DNA of 64,000 nt, from NCBI GenBank assembly GCA_013298815.1, contig JAAFJF010000010.1, forward strand, positions 1 to 64,000, written 5' to 3'. A program made the position numbers and the translations under genes. The notes below the pieces were generated by a model. The model made no database searches. It saw nothing but the letters and a program-made list of their open reading frames with translations, and was not told the origin of the DNA. Shown here piece by piece: positions 18,522 to 26,120 of this stretch (its first letter is position 1; each line of letters begins with the position of its first letter). The DNA is from Polaromonas sp. Its GTDB lineage: Bacteria; Pseudomonadota; Gammaproteobacteria; Burkholderiales; Burkholderiaceae_C.

Positions 18522-19403
18522 ATGGAATTAAACCACCAAGCCATAGAAACCCCTGTCCGCGACGCGTCAACCGTCGTTTTATTACGCGACGCACCTGCGG
18601 GTTTAGAAGTGTTTTTGATGAAACGCAGTGGTTTGTCTGACGTTTTGGGTGGCGCTTATGTCTTCCCCGGTGGTAAGTTAGATGCAGCAGATGCGATGGA
18701 CGACTTGCCGAACCGCCTAGACCAAACGCCGCTAGCCTTGCATGCGGCGCTGAATGAACCCGCCCTACAACACCACAGAGCCGCAGCGTTATACGTGGCC
18801 GCTTTACGAGAAGCGTTCGAAGAGTCTGGTGTACTTTTTGCCGAAGGTGCCACGACAGAAGTTACCGAGCAAGCTACGCAAATGCTCAGAGATGGGACAA
18901 GCTTCCCAAATGTACTGATTCAACTGGGCTTGCGGCTACAAACCCGACATGTACAGCCGTGGTCGCGCTGGATCACACCAAAAATGGCTTCTGTATCCAC
19001 CAAACGCTTTGACACTCGCTTTTTTATAGCAGCCGTACCCAACCATCAAACGGCGACGCACGATAATTTTGAGACGACAACAAGCGTTTGGTTAACCCCA
19101 CGCGCTGCGCTGGAAGAATATTGGAGCGGCGGCATCGCCCTTGCGCCACCGCAAATCATGAGCTTGGCGCATCTGTCGCACCACCGCACGGTTGCCAGCG
19201 CTTTGGCAGAAGCCCGTAGTAAACCGCCAGCCGTCATTGAGCCTGAGCCGTTTGACTACGATGGCATCCGCACCATCACCTACCCTGGCGACCCGCAACA
19301 CTCAGTCCGCCAACGCGCCCTGCCCGGCCCCACGCGGCTGCGTTACGCCAACAAGCGGTTTGAGCCTATTAATGGGTTTGAGGCGCTGTTTTTGCGGGAA
19401 TGA
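18522..19403 (+). CDS. NUDIX hydrolase
   Basis: About 293 residues. The NUDIX box is VAALREAFEESGVLF, giving the REx2EE core, and is preceded by AYVFPGGKLDAAD. The region after it (RWITPKMASVSTKRFDTRFFIA) is typical of the larger NUDIX proteins related to mammalian NUDT19, which hydrolyse CoA derivatives. The location beside an acyl-CoA-type SDR fits such a role but does not prove it. The reading frame opens at 18462, but similarity starts after the ATG at 18522. The 3' end overlaps dusC by 35 bases, tail to tail. Confidence 0.82.
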   Translation: MELNHQAIETPVRDASTVVLLRDAPAGLEVFLMKRSGLSDVLGGAYVFPGGKLDAADAMDDLPNRLDQTPLALHAALNEPALQHHRAAALYVAALREAFEESGVLFAEGATTEVTEQATQMLRDGTSFPNVLIQLGLRLQTRHVQPWSRWITPKMASVSTKRFDTRFFIAAVPNHQTATHDNFETTTSVWLTPRAALEEYWSGGIALAPPQIMSLAHLSHHRTVASALAEARSKPPAVIEPEPFDYDGIRTITYPGDPQHSVRQRALPGPTRLRYANKRFEPINGFEALFLRE

Positions 19404-20349
19404 GCGTATTTAAGGCTGCAAACCAGGCGTCCACCTGATCCGGATCGTTACAAGTCCGCAGCGCCATGTAGGCGACTTCAGCTTCAGGGTACTGGCGGCG
19501 CAAGAAGTTCAGCCATTGCTTGAACCGACCCGTTCTGGATTTTCTGTCCAAGCGGTTACAAACGAGTTCCCAAAAATCATGCAGCAAGGGTTGAATCGAT
19601 TGCCAGCTAGACGCATAAGCTAACCCTTTGATGTCGTTCTTAATTTCATTAGCTAAACCCGGGTTTTGAACCATGCCGCGCCCTATCATCAGCGTGTCGC
19701 AGCCCGAGAGTTCTTGACAGCGCTTGGCATCTTCAACGTTCCAAATCTCACCATTAGCGATGACTTTGATATCGACAACTGCACGAATATCCGCAATCCG
19801 CGCCCAGTACGCGGGTGGTCTGTAGCCGTCAGCCTTGGTGCGGGCGTGGACGACCAGTTCGTTGGCACCACTGGAAGCAATGGCGATAGCGCATTCTTCA
19901 GCGCGGCTGTCGTCGTTAAAACCCAGCCGCATTTTGGCGGAGACTGGGATGTTGGACGGCACAGCACGGCGCACGGCTGCTACGATTTTTGCAACAAGCT
20001 CAGGCTCATCCAACAGCGCTGCACCACCGCCGTGGCGGTTCACCACTTTGGCGGGGCAGCCGAAATTGAGGTCGATACCGGGTGGGTTTAGTCTGGCTAA
20101 TACTGCTGCGTTATCAGCCAAACAATAGGGATCAGAACCTAATAATTGCGGTCGAACGGGCACGCCTGCGAACGTCAACCCCTTGTTCAACAGCTCAGGC
20201 ACCACGCGGTAAAACACGCGGTCTGGCAGCTCAGTATTCGTCACCCGAATGAACTCAGACACGCACCTGTCCACCCCACCCACGCGGGTGAGGATGTCGC
20301 GCAGCACGAAGTCCAATAGCCCCTCCATGGGGGCGAGAAGAATGGTCAA
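19369..20349 (-). CDS. dusC: tRNA-dihydrouridine(16) synthase DusC
   Basis: 326 residues. FMN-binding and active-site motifs of Dus enzymes are present: LLAPMEGLLDFVLR, IDLNFGCPAKVVNRHGGGAA with the catalytic Cys, SAKMRLG, VVHARTKADGY and IGRGMVQNPGL. DusC reduces U16 in tRNAs using NADPH. The N-terminal MEG in place of MAG and the KADGYRPPAYW stretch fit the DusC subclass. Convergent overlap with the NUDIX gene. Confidence 0.9.
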   Translation of the reverse strand: MTILLAPMEGLLDFVLRDILTRVGGVDRCVSEFIRVTNTELPDRVFYRVVPELLNKGLTFAGVPVRPQLLGSDPYCLADNAAVLARLNPPGIDLNFGCPAKVVNRHGGGAALLDEPELVAKIVAAVRRAVPSNIPVSAKMRLGFNDDSRAEECAIAIASSGANELVVHARTKADGYRPPAYWARIADIRAVVDIKVIANGEIWNVEDAKRCQELSGCDTLMIGRGMVQNPGLANEIKNDIKGLAYASSWQSIQPLLHDFWELVCNRLDRKSRTGRFKQWLNFLRRQYPEAEVAYMALRTCNDPDQVDAWFAALNTLIPAKTAPQTH

Positions 20350-20355
20350 ACTAGA

Positions 20356-20865
20356 TTAGTTCGCGCCAATAAAGTCTTTTTTACCAATCTCAACACCGTT
20401 GTGGCGCAAGATGTTGTACGCAGTCGTCGTATGGAAAAAGAAATGCGGAATCGCATAAGTCAACAAATACGCTTGGCCAGCAAACGTGCGCTCACGCGCT
20501 GTGCCTGGCGAGGTGACGATAACGCGCTCTTCGCTGCCGTTGATGCTGGCAGCTGGAATCGCGCCAATCAGCCCCAAAGTCTTGGCAATACGTGCTTGCA
20601 AGTCTGCGAAAGACACTTCGGTATCGGCAATCGGTGTCACCTCTTGCCCCGCCAAACGCTGGCAAGTGCCTTTGGCAAAATCGCAAGCAATTTGCACTTG
20701 GCGCGTCAAATTAAACATGTCCGGGAACATCCGGCTTTGCAAGAAAACCTCTGGCGCGACGTTTTTAGCCGTAGCGTGTGCTTCGGCCTTGGTCAAAAAA
20801 TTGCTCAAACCACCCAACATTTGCTGAAACAAAGGCACAGAAGCGGCGTACATAGATATAGACAT
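20356..20865 (-). CDS. DUF1993 family protein
   Basis: 169 residues from the ATG at 20865 (AAGGAAA upstream). Family features are SMYAASVPLFQQMLGGL, SRMFPDMFNLTRQVQIACD and the C-terminal IPHFFFHTTTAYNILRHNGVEIGKKDFIG. The helical-bundle fold is related to DinB-like domains. No function is known for the family. It ends 6 bases before dusC on the same strand and is divergent from the ferredoxin gene. Confidence 0.85.
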   Translation of the reverse strand: MSISMYAASVPLFQQMLGGLSNFLTKAEAHATAKNVAPEVFLQSRMFPDMFNLTRQVQIACDFAKGTCQRLAGQEVTPIADTEVSFADLQARIAKTLGLIGAIPAASINGSEERVIVTSPGTARERTFAGQAYLLTYAIPHFFFHTTTAYNILRHNGVEIGKKDFIGAN

Positions 20866-20934
20866 GGGGGTTTCCTTAAAAATGTGGATACTAACGAAAG
20901 CGAAAGCGCCAAGTCTACAACCATTAACAAAACC

Positions 20935-21216
20935 ATGCCCGCAGCACTTTTCACAGTTACCTTGATGCCAGAAAACCTGCAATTTCAAGCAGACAGAGAC
21001 AAAACCATCCTGCAATCGGCGGAAAGAGCCCAAATCTACCCCCTAAGCTCCTGCCGCAACGGCACCTGCCGCACCTGCATCAGCACCCTCATCAGCGGCG
21101 ACATCCGCTATAACACCGACTGGCCGGGCCTGAGTGCCGAGGAAAAACAAGCCGGTTTGATGCTCCCCTGCTGTGCACAGCCGTTGAGTGACTTGGTGAT
21201 GAAATTAGAGGCTTAA
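20935..21216 (+). CDS. Plant-type [2Fe-2S] ferredoxin
   Basis: 93 residues. The cluster ligands are Cys40, Cys45 and Cys48 (SSCRNGTCRTCIS) plus Cys79 or Cys80 (LMLPCC), the standard CX4CX2C...C pattern of plant-type ferredoxins. It is a single domain without reductase modules, so it acts as a soluble electron carrier. The partner is unknown. The surrounding 815-bp open frame on this strand is mostly antisense to the DUF1993 gene; only the segment from the ATG at 20935 is supported. Confidence 0.85.
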   Translation: MPAALFTVTLMPENLQFQADRDKTILQSAERAQIYPLSSCRNGTCRTCISTLISGDIRYNTDWPGLSAEEKQAGLMLPCCAQPLSDLVMKLEA

Positions 21217-21224
21217 ATATTACT

Positions 21225-21268
21225 CTAGCCGGCGTATTTATTGTCTAATATGCTATTTTATTTATAGC
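21225..21268 (-). repeat. Dispersed repeat, full copy H (inverted)
   Basis: The reverse-oriented copy reads CTAGCCGGCGTATTTATTG, then TCTAATATGCT, then the hairpin GCTATTTTATTTATAGC. It marks the junction between the chromosomal ferredoxin gene and the A+T-rich restriction-modification locus. Confidence 0.85.
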
Positions 21269-21346
21269 ATAAATAGTTTAACTTTGGCTTACTACGCATT
21301 TTGACAAGAAGGGTTTGGAACAGCTTTTTTCGTTCCAGCAATGATT

Positions 21347-21377
21347 GTTACTCATTGGCTGTAGACCTATAAGTAAC
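21347..21377. promoter_or_regulatory. Inverted repeat upstream of controller gene
   Basis: GTTACT at 21347-21352 and AGTAAC at 21372-21377 form an exact 6-base inverted repeat with 19 bases between. It lies 20 bases before the controller ATG. Controller (C) proteins of R-M systems bind symmetric sites in this position. The usual GACT-type C-box is not obvious, so this is a candidate only. Confidence 0.35.
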
Positions 21378-21397
21378 ATGATGTGAGTATTGCCAGC

Positions 21398-21613
21398 ATG
21401 AATATTCAAGTACATTTTGGCAAGCAGGTAAAACATTTTCGAGAACTCAAAACTTGGTCTCAAGAGAATCTAGCTGAAGAATCTGGACTTCACCGCACAT
21501 ACATTAGCGGAATAGAAAGAGGACGTAGGAATCCTACGCTTTTAATACTAAATCGAATCGCAATCGCCCTCGACATTGAACCTTCTCTCTTATTGACGGA
21601 GGTGAAGCCATGA
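21398..21613 (+). CDS. XRE-family controller protein of R-M system
   Basis: 71 residues from the ATG at 21398; an in-frame GTG at 21383 would add five. It is almost entirely one XRE helix-turn-helix: FGKQVKHFRELKTWSQENLAEESGLHRTYISGIERGRRNPTLL as successive helices, ending IEPSLLL. Proteins of exactly this size and form are controller (C) proteins that time endonuclease expression after methylation. Its stop overlaps the next start (ATGA), coupling it to the putative endonuclease gene. Confidence 0.85.
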   Translation: MNIQVHFGKQVKHFRELKTWSQENLAEESGLHRTYISGIERGRRNPTLLILNRIAIALDIEPSLLLTEVKP

Positions 21614-22383
21614 GTTCCACGTATTCAACAAAAGAAGAGTTGCGAGGAATAGCGAATTATTTAAAGGCGTACATGAAAATTCCATTCTTTCAGGATGATT
21701 CAATTCCTGGAAAAATTATGGAAAAAATAATTTCCATTGTTAGAAATGGGGAACAACTGGTAACTTATGATTATGTAGATGTTTGCATTCATAACGATGT
21801 TGGCTGGAGTGTAAAATCGACCAAAGAAAATACACCCCTGACGTGGAAGCGTGCCAAAATCCCAAACTCCGCATCACTGATATTAGAATCTGAAAATGAT
21901 CCCGTCCATTGTCAAAAATTGGGGGATTTAATAATTTCTTTCTGCAATAATCATATTACAGAAAGTATGAATAAATACAATTTGAATAGTGTAGGATACT
22001 CTCGCTTAGTATTGTATAAAAATAATACTGCAATATATTTTGAACGAGAGCTTTGTAATTCAAAAAATTCAAATTTATTCAATGCGATTGATTACACATG
22101 GAAATGGTCAAAAGCAAAAAACACCAAAGGAAAAGAGCAACTAACGGCACTGCACGGAACGAATAAAAAAACCAATAAAAAAGAATTCGCTTGGCACGGC
22201 AAAGGTGAAAATCAGCTTCATTTCACTGGGGAAAAAGAGTGGTGGCCAAAGTTCCCCAAAGAAATCACTTCAAATTCTACGGAATGTATATTTTCTGCGG
22301 ACAATCATGCCATTGCATTTAGTCTTCCATCAGAAAAAGTAGACTGGGTGAAATTAGTCGCATTTCTTACTACTGTCAGTTGA
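21610..22383 (+). CDS. Putative type II restriction endonuclease
   Basis: 257 residues, not similar to a family I can name with certainty. Assignment rests on context: translationally coupled behind a controller protein and convergent with a C5 methylase. A possible PD-(D/E)XK-like core is YVDVCIHNDVGWSVKSTKEN, where the Asp and the SVK resemble the catalytic GFSIKS-type strand of HpaII-like enzymes. The C-terminal half is Lys/Trp-rich. The last 79 bases overlap the methylase gene tail to tail. Codon use is distinctly A+T-rich, suggesting acquisition with its partners. Confidence 0.65.
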   Translation: MSSTYSTKEELRGIANYLKAYMKIPFFQDDSIPGKIMEKIISIVRNGEQLVTYDYVDVCIHNDVGWSVKSTKENTPLTWKRAKIPNSASLILESENDPVHCQKLGDLIISFCNNHITESMNKYNLNSVGYSRLVLYKNNTAIYFERELCNSKNSNLFNAIDYTWKWSKAKNTKGKEQLTALHGTNKKTNKKEFAWHGKGENQLHFTGEKEWWPKFPKEITSNSTECIFSADNHAIAFSLPSEKVDWVKLVAFLTTVS

Positions 22384-23510
22384 TTTAGCATACTTTTAAC
22401 AATTGTTTCCGCTAGCAATGGTGGCACCGCATTTCCTAGTTGCCCCGCCTGATCGGTAAACGAACCAACGAATTCAAACGTATCAGGAAAACTCTGAATC
22501 CGAGATATTTCTCGTATTGATATTGTTCGAATATCGACTGGATGACCCCACCTGCCTGAACCAGGGTGAAAAACCCAGCGTGTGATTGTTGGTGCAATCA
22601 TTGTTTTTGTTAAGCGTCCATAAGCACCACTAAATCCACCTTTTGTTTTTAGATGAGGAGGTAAATCTTTATTGCCTTGACCAGGCAATAAAGATGACAT
22701 TCTTTCATATTGTTTTGGTTGCATATTTCTTGCAACATGATTAGATGTCACGGCAAGCTTACCCCTCATTAACTGTTGAAACTCATTTTGAGGTTCCAGT
22801 TTATAAGGCGTTTTTTCAGTGCCTTGGCCGTGCTCTAATTCAGGTAAATCACCTATAGCATCCCAAACTGATATATGTTCTGGCACTCCAAATAAGTCAT
22901 TGTTTGATCTTTCACCTTTTGTTGGTGCTTTATGTGTCGGATGCGGTGAGGAAAAGCTGACGCCGAATCGATTTGCCATAAAAAAAGCCCTACGCCGTCT
23001 CTGTGGAACACCGAAGTCAGCGGCATTTAAGACAACAGAAGTAACTGTATAGCCAGCCTCCTCCAAACGAGATATGACCTCAAGCGAGTAAATTTGCTCA
23101 AATCCATTTTTCATTTCGGCTACGTTTTCCATCAGAATCATTTCTGGTTGAATATATTCACAATAATTCAAAAAAGATTTAACGAGCAAATTTTTAGGAT
23201 CTTCTAAAAATCTATTTTTTCTAGGAACATTTTTAGAAAATCCCTGACACGGTGGGCCTCCCACCAAGAGTGTTAAATCACGCGGTTTTAATCCAAACTG
23301 GTCAAAAAAATCTTCTGCTGATATTTTTGTAATATCTTGATTAATGGCCTTTGCATCAGGAAAATTATGAGAGTATGAAGCTAAATATTTTTTCTCGATA
23401 TCTATTCCTGCGACCACTTTAAATCCGGCGCGCTCTAAGCCAACAGATATACCTCCACATCCACAGAATAAATCAATGGCTAGATGTAAATTTTTCTCTT
23501 TTGATTTCAT
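22305..23510 (-). CDS. DNA (cytosine-5)-methyltransferase of type II R-M system
   Basis: 401 residues. Motif I is DLFCGCGGISVGLE (13-26). The catalytic Cys88 is in GGPPCQGFS (motif IV). Motif VI is MENVAEM, motif VIII QRRRRAFF and motif X GQLGNAVPPLLAE. The variable target-recognition region lies between motifs VIII and IX (about residues 195-310, including NHVARNMQPKQYERM). The target sequence cannot be predicted by eye. The 3' end overlaps the putative endonuclease gene by 79 bases. It protects host DNA from the cognate nuclease. Confidence 0.93.
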   Translation of the reverse strand: MKSKEKNLHLAIDLFCGCGGISVGLERAGFKVVAGIDIEKKYLASYSHNFPDAKAINQDITKISAEDFFDQFGLKPRDLTLLVGGPPCQGFSKNVPRKNRFLEDPKNLLVKSFLNYCEYIQPEMILMENVAEMKNGFEQIYSLEVISRLEEAGYTVTSVVLNAADFGVPQRRRRAFFMANRFGVSFSSPHPTHKAPTKGERSNNDLFGVPEHISVWDAIGDLPELEHGQGTEKTPYKLEPQNEFQQLMRGKLAVTSNHVARNMQPKQYERMSSLLPGQGNKDLPPHLKTKGGFSGAYGRLTKTMIAPTITRWVFHPGSGRWGHPVDIRTISIREISRIQSFPDTFEFVGSFTDQAGQLGNAVPPLLAETIVKSMLNQLTVVRNATNFTQSTFSDGRLNAMA

Positions 23511-23532
23511 AATGATTTTAGTTTAACTCAAA

Positions 23533-24063
23533 CTACGCTAAAGAACGTTTTAAGCGAATCTCTTCCAGCTTCGCGCCGCCTACTTCCACGGTTTTCAGGG
23601 TGGTCATTTCGCGTTTGAAGCCTGCTTTGTCGTAAAACTCCAAGGCGCGTTCGTTTTGGACGAGCACCCACAGGGTGGCTTCTGTGAATTCTTCTTCTTG
23701 CATGCCTTCGCGGGCAGCGTCCCACAGCGCCAAGCCGACGCCTTTGCCCCAATGCTCGGGGTCAACGTAAACGGCCCAGATTTCGCCGGTGGTGGGTTTG
23801 GTTTTGGCATCGCGGGAGCGGTCGAAACCTACGAAGCCGACAACTTTTTCGCCGGTTTTGGTGGAGCCCATGGCGACCCAGACTTGGGGCTCTGAGTATT
23901 CGATAGCGTCCGTCCAGAAGGCAGCGCGTTTTTCTGACGAGAGATTGTCCAAATGCTCATCCGCCATGATGCCGGCGTAGGCGATTTGCCAAGCGCGGAT
24001 GTGGATGGCGGTGATAGCGGGGACATCGCCCAGAGTTGCGGGGCGGACAGTGATGTTTTGCAT
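23533..24063 (-). CDS. GNAT-family N-acetyltransferase
   Basis: 176 residues with the GNAT fold: N-terminal ITVRPATLGDVPAITAIHIRAW, the acetyl-CoA pyrophosphate loop EHWGKGVGLALWDAA, and the C-terminal ATLWVLVQNERALEFYDKAGF. Substrate unknown. It lies 22 bases from the methylase start region and is clearly chromosomal in codon use, marking the right edge of the R-M locus. Confidence 0.87.
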   Translation of the reverse strand: MQNITVRPATLGDVPAITAIHIRAWQIAYAGIMADEHLDNLSSEKRAAFWTDAIEYSEPQVWVAMGSTKTGEKVVGFVGFDRSRDAKTKPTTGEIWAVYVDPEHWGKGVGLALWDAAREGMQEEEFTEATLWVLVQNERALEFYDKAGFKREMTTLKTVEVGGAKLEEIRLKRSLA

Positions 24064-24189
24064 GATGGTTAGATGGTGAATATGATGTAAAGCTATTTAA
24101 AATACCGCATTCGTTTGACGAATTTATAGGCGTATTGGGTACGATAATACCTACACAAAATCACTTTTTTACATCACAGGAGAAAAATC

Positions 24190-24339
24190 ATGGCAAAAGG
24201 TCTCGGATCACAAAAAATGGTTAAAAAACCGAAGAAAGATACAGCTCCGCCTAAAGTCGTGTCAGCCGACGCGCCGCGCCCATCTGTGGTGACACAAGTG
24301 CCTTTGCGCGGCAAAGCGGCTAAGTTGCCTAAAAAGTAA
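24190..24339 (+). CDS. Small basic protein, 49 residues
   Basis: A short frame begins MAKGLGSQKMVKKPKKD and ends LRGKAAKLPKK. It is Lys/Pro/Ala-rich with no membrane segment. The ribosome-binding site is strong (CAGGAGAAAAATC before the ATG), which argues strongly for translation. It ends 6 bases before the VF530 gene, so the two are likely co-transcribed. The charge suggests nucleic-acid binding, but no family is recognised. Confidence 0.7.
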   Translation: MAKGLGSQKMVKKPKKDTAPPKVVSADAPRPSVVTQVPLRGKAAKLPKK

Positions 24340-24345
24340 GCAAGT

Positions 24346-24654
24346 TTGACTGCAGAATTGCCCTCCTCAGAACCCGCTGACGCAGCGGTCAAAGCGCCGA
24401 CGCAAGCGAGAAACCCCCTGCACGGCGTGACCTTGGAGGCGATGGTGACTGCGCTGCAATCCCACTACGGCTGGGACGAGCTGGGGCAGCGCATCCATAT
24501 TCGCAGCTTTGTGCTCGACCCCAGCGTGGCGTCCAGCCTGAAGTTTTTGCGCAAAACGCCTTGGGCGCGTGAGAAGGTGGAGAGTTTGTATTTGTTCATG
24601 CTGCGTGAGCAAAAGCGACCTGTGCATCAGCGCCGCTCGGACAGCCCGTCCTAG
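24346..24654 (+). CDS. VF530 (DUF2132) family protein
   Basis: 102 residues, with the VF530 domain at about 23-92: NPLHGVTLEAMVTALQSHYGWDEL, RIHIRSFVLDPSVASSLKFLRKTPWAREKVESLY. The family is small and DNA-binding-like in structure, with no assigned role. The only start that keeps the full domain is a TTG at 24346. The first 20 residues are Ala/Pro/Glu-rich and probably disordered. Confidence 0.8.
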   Translation: MTAELPSSEPADAAVKAPTQARNPLHGVTLEAMVTALQSHYGWDELGQRIHIRSFVLDPSVASSLKFLRKTPWAREKVESLYLFMLREQKRPVHQRRSDSPS

Positions 24655-24675
24655 CAACACCACTAGTTTTCATTT

Positions 24676-25593
24676 GTGTTACCCGTCAAAAACGGCGTCG
24701 GCCCTAGTGTCGTCGGTCTGCCAAAAGACGATCAATTCAAATGGCACACCATCACCGACTTCTTAGTTGACCGCTTCCCCTCCATCCCCCGCGCCACTTG
24801 GCTGCAGCGCATTGCCGATGGCGATGTTGAGGACGAATTTGGCGTACCCGTCACCCCAGAGCGCCCCTACCAAGGCCACATTCGCGTTTATTACTACCGC
24901 GATTTACCCGTCGAGGAACGCATCCCCTTCGACGAAGTGATCTTGCATCAAGACGAGCACCTCATCGTCGTCGACAAGCCACATTTCCTGCCCGTCACCC
25001 CGTCAGGCAAATACCTGCAAGAAACCGTGCTGGTGCGGCTGAAACGCAAACTGGGCTTGGACGATTTGGTGCCCATTCATCGCATTGACCGCGACACAGC
25101 GGGCTTGGTGCTGTTCAGCGTCCAACCTGCCACCCGCGACGCCTACCAAGCCCTTTTCCGCGACCGCGCTGTGCATAAAACCTACGAGGCGATTGCGCCG
25201 TGGCGGTCTGATTTAACCTTCCCGCTGACCCGCGAAAGCCGCATCGTCGAAGACAAATCAGAGGGTAGAGGTTTCATGACGCAGACTGAAGTAGAAGCTT
25301 CACCCAACGCCCCATTGAATTCGTTGACCCATATTCAAGTCCTTGAAGTCAAAGGAAATTTCGCCCACTACCAGCTAAAACCCGTCACCGGTAAGCGCCA
25401 CCAGCTTCGCGTCCACATGCATGCGTTAGGCATCCCGATTCTGGGTGACGGCATCTACCCCGTGTTGACGCCAGAGGGGCAGATTGACTATGAGAACCCG
25501 CTGCAACTGCTTGCGAAATCGATTGAATGGGTTGATCCAATCTCAAAAGAAGCTAGGCGGTTTGAGAGTCGGCTTCAATTGAAATTAGTCTAA
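24676..25593 (+). CDS. RluA-family pseudouridine synthase
   Basis: About 305 residues. The catalytic motif is HRIDRDTAGLVLF, where the Asp attacks uridine. Other motifs are DEHLIVVDKPHFLPVTPSG and KPVTGKRHQLRVHMHALGIPILGD. The N-terminal segment (ITDFLVDRFPSIPRATWLQRI) looks like a reduced S4-like region. It modifies uridine in rRNA or tRNA; the position is unknown, though the length and the VTPSG variant resemble the RluA-like TruC/YlyB subclass. The start is GTG. Confidence 0.87.
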   Translation: MLPVKNGVGPSVVGLPKDDQFKWHTITDFLVDRFPSIPRATWLQRIADGDVEDEFGVPVTPERPYQGHIRVYYYRDLPVEERIPFDEVILHQDEHLIVVDKPHFLPVTPSGKYLQETVLVRLKRKLGLDDLVPIHRIDRDTAGLVLFSVQPATRDAYQALFRDRAVHKTYEAIAPWRSDLTFPLTRESRIVEDKSEGRGFMTQTEVEASPNAPLNSLTHIQVLEVKGNFAHYQLKPVTGKRHQLRVHMHALGIPILGDGIYPVLTPEGQIDYENPLQLLAKSIEWVDPISKEARRFESRLQLKLV

Positions 25594-25596
25594 TTA

Positions 25597-25640
25597 GCTA
25601 TAAATTTAATAGCTGCTTAGGCATAAAATACGCCGGCTAG
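25597..25640 (+). repeat. Dispersed repeat, full copy C
   Basis: The hairpin GCTATAAATTTAATAGC is followed by a core with TTAGGCATAAAATACGCCGG ending CTAG. It starts 3 bases after the pseudouridine synthase stop codon, so it forms that gene's 3' untranslated end and could act as a transcript-end hairpin. Confidence 0.85.
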
Positions 25641-25677
25641 AGGCATCTTTACACCCTAATTTTTCACTTTCGACAGT

Positions 25678-26046
25678 TCATCCCATGCTGTAGAAAAACT
25701 CCTCTTTCACGATCTTCCCATTCGCTACGGTATAAAGTGCCGCTTCCTCCATGGTGAAACGCATGTTTTGCGGTTTAAAGGTCACGTCATAAGTGAAGCG
25801 GACGATGAATTTGTCGCCGTTCGGCCAAGGGCCTTCGACTTTGGCGGAATGGATGTCGTGGTTCTCGCGCCACCACACACCCTTGCCGCGCACGCCTTCA
25901 ATGCCTTTGGTCATTGGGTCTGTGCCAGGCGGGCCGCCGGCTTCTACGCTGATCACATCTTCAGCCAACAGCGTATTGACGGCTTCTTCGTTTTTGCCTT
26001 CGCGGCACAGCTCAACCAGTTTTTTGCCAATCTCTAAGGTATTCAT
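25678..26046 (-). CDS. SnoaL/NTF2-like protein
   Basis: 122 residues of the cone-shaped NTF2-like fold: an N-terminal helix pair (LEIGKKLVELCREGKNEEAVNTLLAEDVISVEA), then strands VEGPWPNGDKFIVRFTYDVTF and ENAALYTV-like sequence (here EEAALYTVANGKIVKEEFFY). Members are small enzymes or ligand binders. The substrate cannot be told. Divergent from the flavoprotein gene, 74 bases away. Confidence 0.8.
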   Translation of the reverse strand: MNTLEIGKKLVELCREGKNEEAVNTLLAEDVISVEAGGPPGTDPMTKGIEGVRGKGVWWRENHDIHSAKVEGPWPNGDKFIVRFTYDVTFKPQNMRFTMEEAALYTVANGKIVKEEFFYSMG

Positions 26047-26120
26047 AGGTGCTCCTGTTCAATTGATAGTCAGTGTGATAAATTGAAAGCTTATCACTTT
26101 TGTACCTTTTAGGAGCGCCC

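Noticed and set aside
20401-20934. Upstream extension of the ferredoxin frame to 271 codons
   Set aside because: The added part is antisense to the DUF1993 gene; ferredoxin similarity begins after the ATG at 20935.
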